Shown piece after piece: positions 61,667-64,000 of a DNA stretch of 64,000 nt. This DNA comes from Nansenia antarctica (taxonomy: Eukaryota > Chordata > Actinopteri > Argentiniformes > Microstomatidae), in contig OZ022342.1 of the NCBI GenBank assembly GCA_963989245.1, forward strand, positions 13,348,995 through 13,412,994, written 5' to 3'. Position 1 is the stretch's first letter, and each line of letters opens with the position of its first letter. A program made the position numbers and the translations under genes. The notes under the pieces were generated by a model that ran no database searches, was not told the origin of the DNA, and saw only the letters and a list, made by a program, of their open reading frames with translations.

Positions 61667-62234
61667 GTTTCGCTCGCGTCTCGTCAAAACAAACTGCGTG
61701 CCTGAGCGCGGAAACCGGAAGCAGAGCGCGGAAACCGGAAACCGGAAGTAGAAATATTTCCGGCTTAATATTATCGGTTAAATATCGGCAAAATTTTATA
61801 ATAAATACCGATACCGATAAACATTAATTCCTCAATATCGGGCCGATAAATATCGGTGCTGATAATATCGTGCATCCCTAGTTACGTGCTAAACATGCAG
61901 GGCAGCTATCTATCTAAATGTTCTTTGTTGTTAGCTAGCTAGCACGATGGAGCACAGTCTGAAACCAGTGTGTTTGTTTGTTTTGGTTCAGGGCGATATT
62001 CTCCGCTAGTTCAGAATAAGCATCTTCTTCAACTGCACCATCATAATCTGTAAAAAACAAGAAAAATGACAGACATGGTCCACTTTTCACCAGCCGCTGT
62101 CCCAAATTCATCATTTGAAATTGGAGGCTCCTTCAAAACCTACAATATGATTATTAATCCTGTGTTAATACTGTGTACTGCGGTAACATTTGGGGGCAGT
62201 TTAACGGTGTCAGAAATTGGATACTGCCCAACCC

Positions 62235-62236
<2 letters not shown>

Positions 62237-62300
<64 letters not shown>
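62237..62300. repeat. (CA)n microsatellite at the right flank of element H
   Basis: About 64 bp of CA begin exactly at the base after the element H terminus. Confidence 0.97.
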
Positions 62301-62303
<3 letters not shown>

Positions 62304-63702
62304 CACCATTATCAGCAGCTAAACTCTACCTGTCGGTCTACTAGGCCTATAAGCACAGGATATCTCTGCTGTCACTGATCATATGAGGCGTGTGAGGGTG
62401 TCAGTCTGGCAGCATTGTTAAGGATGTGAATCGAAGCCACTGTTGCTGTGTGGCAACAGGGTGTGAGGGAGAAGCCAAGCAGAGCTGGCTATACTGAGTC
62501 TTGTTGTTTACCCAAGACTGACGCAAGAACTGAAACGGCTGCTTCCTCAAGGTCAAGGATAGGAGAGCGCCTGTGCACTTACTCAGACGCCTGTTAGCCA
62601 AGAGAGGAGGGTGGTCTTTCTTTGCCAGTTGTCTGAACGCTCAATCTGAGTGCACGCCTCGTTACAGCCAGAGAGAGAGAGAGAGAGAGATGGAGTGTGT
62701 GTGTGTGTCAGTGTGTGTGTGTCAGTGTGTGCGTGTCAGTGTGTGTGAGAGTGAGTAAGGGGTTTTGGACTTAAGGTCATTGGGCCATTTGAGTCATTCT
62801 GTCCTGGTTGACCACTGGGGCGGTATTCCGTCTTTTTAGCGATACCGGTATGATCCACGCTGTGATTTGGAATTTTACTATGGTGTCCAAGGCTAGGCTA
62901 GACCTAGCACATTTGTGACTGTCTGAAGATGCACAATGACAGCTGCAGAGGCACATGTTATTGTTTAAAGGTTTAGGAGTATACCCTGTATCTTTGATGG
63001 TAATGTTTTTAAGTGAGCTATGCATTGAGTCATGTTATGCATACTCGTTAAACATAGGCTATTTCTTTAACTTGAATTATTCCGAAACAAAAAATACCCA
63101 ATACTATCAAATTATATATAGTTTTTTTTAAATATTGTAATTATATTTATCCAATATCACCAAGCCCTGTGGGAGTGTCAGAGATACAGAGAGCAGCTGT
63201 TGCTGGAGCAGGTGTTTGCCGAGCCTGGGTCTGGCCTCCTGTGAGTGGTCACGTGACATGAGGGTAGTACCCAGCAACCCTGTGATGGCGACTCCTCAGG
63301 CCCTCACACACCCTCCCACCTCCACGCAGGCTAGGCTCCCTAACCTCCCCTCCTCTCCAACACAGTTGGTGAATCTCCACCTGGTACCATTAAAACTGGC
63401 CGTGTCTTTGTTGAGCTCTGTAGATAACCCTTTTATTTTTAATTTGTTTTTATGTGGAAACTGATAGTGGCAGTGAGGGGGAACCAGCCTGGACTTGGTT
63501 CCCACCGGTGTCCCGATCACGCTGCAGGCCTGTGAGCTCCAGCTGCCTGACACCCAGCTCCTCAGCCCTGGGCTGGTTCTAACACAGAGCAGAGAGGCTT
63601 GTTTATGCCTTCGGTCCTCTCTGCCCCACTGTCAGCGTACCCATGTGTGTGAGAGGGGAGCCAGAGCTTAGTGTGCATGTGACCTGACTGGACTGTACAG
63701 CT

Positions 63703-63797
63703 GTGTGTGTGTTCGTGTGTGTTCGTGTGTGTTCGTGTGTTTGTGTGTGTGTGTTCGTTCGTTCGTTTGTGTGTGTGTGTGCGTGTGTTCGTTCGTT

Positions 63798-63831
<34 letters not shown>
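63703..63831. repeat. (GT)n/(GTTC) compound microsatellite
   Basis: GT runs broken by GTTC and GTTCGTTC steps, the same kind of interruption pattern as the spg7 intron 12 array in the opposite orientation. Confidence 0.95.
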
Positions 63832-63837
<6 letters not shown>

Positions 63838-64000
63838 ATATGACAATATGCTGTGGCTGTATGTGACACAGCCTAGCTGCTTTCAACCAGGCCCAGCTAG
63901 TGTTTTTATTGCAATGCGGCATCACAAGGAAGATCCATTCATATTGATTGTAAACCCAGATGGTTTCTGTAGTACAGTAGATCACCACCACCACCTCCAA

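Larger units (their letters stand above)
60282..61880. mobile_element. Inner hAT element G (same family as F)
   Basis: The inverted ends TAGGGATGCACGATAT are perfect. The 8-bp duplication GTTACGTG is exact at 60274-60281 and 61881-61888. Length is 1599 bp. Compared with F it has gained a LINE tail and a minisatellite. It retains a BED zinc-finger exon on the minus strand. Confidence 0.95.
60055..62236. mobile_element. Outer hAT element H, interrupted by element G
   Basis: TAGGTTTGGGTGGTA at the left and TACTGCCCAACCCTA at the right are inverted with two mismatches. The flanking 8-mers ACACGCAC (60047-60054) and ACACACAC (62237-62244) differ at one position. After removing element G and its extra duplication the element is about 575 bp. 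Sequence around the G insertion point matches, in reverse complement, the interior of element F. Confidence 0.78.
40355..64000 (+). other. Presumed ankrd11 intron 2, continuing past the window
   Basis: Repeats and transposons are listed separately. I see no supported gene in 41033-43690, 44118-47210, 47721-50640, 51608-53660, 54176-55150, 56512-60050 or 62301-63700. These contain short CT- or CA-rich runs and frames without homology. The right edge lies inside the intron. Confidence 0.4.

Noticed and set aside
1..64000. CRISPR arrays, bacterial operons or phage-like systems
   Set aside because: There are no repeat-spacer arrays and no compact operons; spliced genes and vertebrate repeats show a eukaryotic chromosome.

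Overview
The window is nuclear DNA from a vertebrate, almost certainly a teleost fish. Coding exons are short and split by GT-AG introns. Intergenic and intronic DNA is full of (CA)n and (CT)n microsatellites, tRNA-derived SINEs, L2/CR1-like LINE tails and non-autonomous hAT transposons, a mixture typical of ray-finned fish. I cannot name the species.

Layout. (1) Positions 59-581 (+) are the last two coding exons of a classical cadherin, best matched to cadherin-15 (M-cadherin, CDH15). Its 3'UTR runs to about 1745. (2) Positions 2512-10141 (-) hold a complete 17-exon gene for paraplegin (SPG7), the m-AAA protease subunit of the mitochondrial inner membrane. I could place every splice junction; the spliced frame is 2439 nt (812 residues plus stop) with no break. 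CDH15 and SPG7 converge tail to tail. (3) Positions 10142-12700 are the divergent intergenic space. (4) From about 12740 to the right edge (+) I infer the 5' part of ANKRD11: a non-coding first exon ending at a strong donor (13187), a first intron of about 27 kb, a candidate second exon at 40271-40354, and a second intron that continues past position 64000. No ANKRD11 ankyrin-repeat coding exon is in the window. The ANKRD11 call rests on synteny: in human 16q24.3, SPG7 and ANKRD11 are also head-to-head neighbours with CDH15 close by.

The roughly 51 kb of presumed ANKRD11 intron holds no other gene I can support. It is a graveyard of mobile elements. At least eight hAT-type elements can be delimited to the base by terminal inverted repeats and 8-bp target duplications (at 21419, 22968, 27151, 35688, 37055, 50650, 60055 and 60282). 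One more at 33677 has good inverted ends but no clear duplication. Several are nested: a hAT inside a LINE reading frame (27151), a LINE inside a hAT (37149), and a hAT inside a hAT that itself holds a LINE tail, a 15-copy 45-bp minisatellite and a BED zinc-finger transposase remnant (60055-62236). Long (CT)n tracts are all pyrimidine on the presumed ANKRD11 sense strand.

The three genes do not form a pathway: CDH15 is a myogenic adhesion molecule, SPG7 a mitochondrial quality-control protease, and ANKRD11 a nuclear chromatin co-regulator. The interest lies in the conserved neighbourhood, unusual SPG7 splice sites (a GC donor in intron 3, a GT-microsatellite acceptor in intron 12), a possible upstream start codon in ANKRD11 exon 2, and the layered transposon history.
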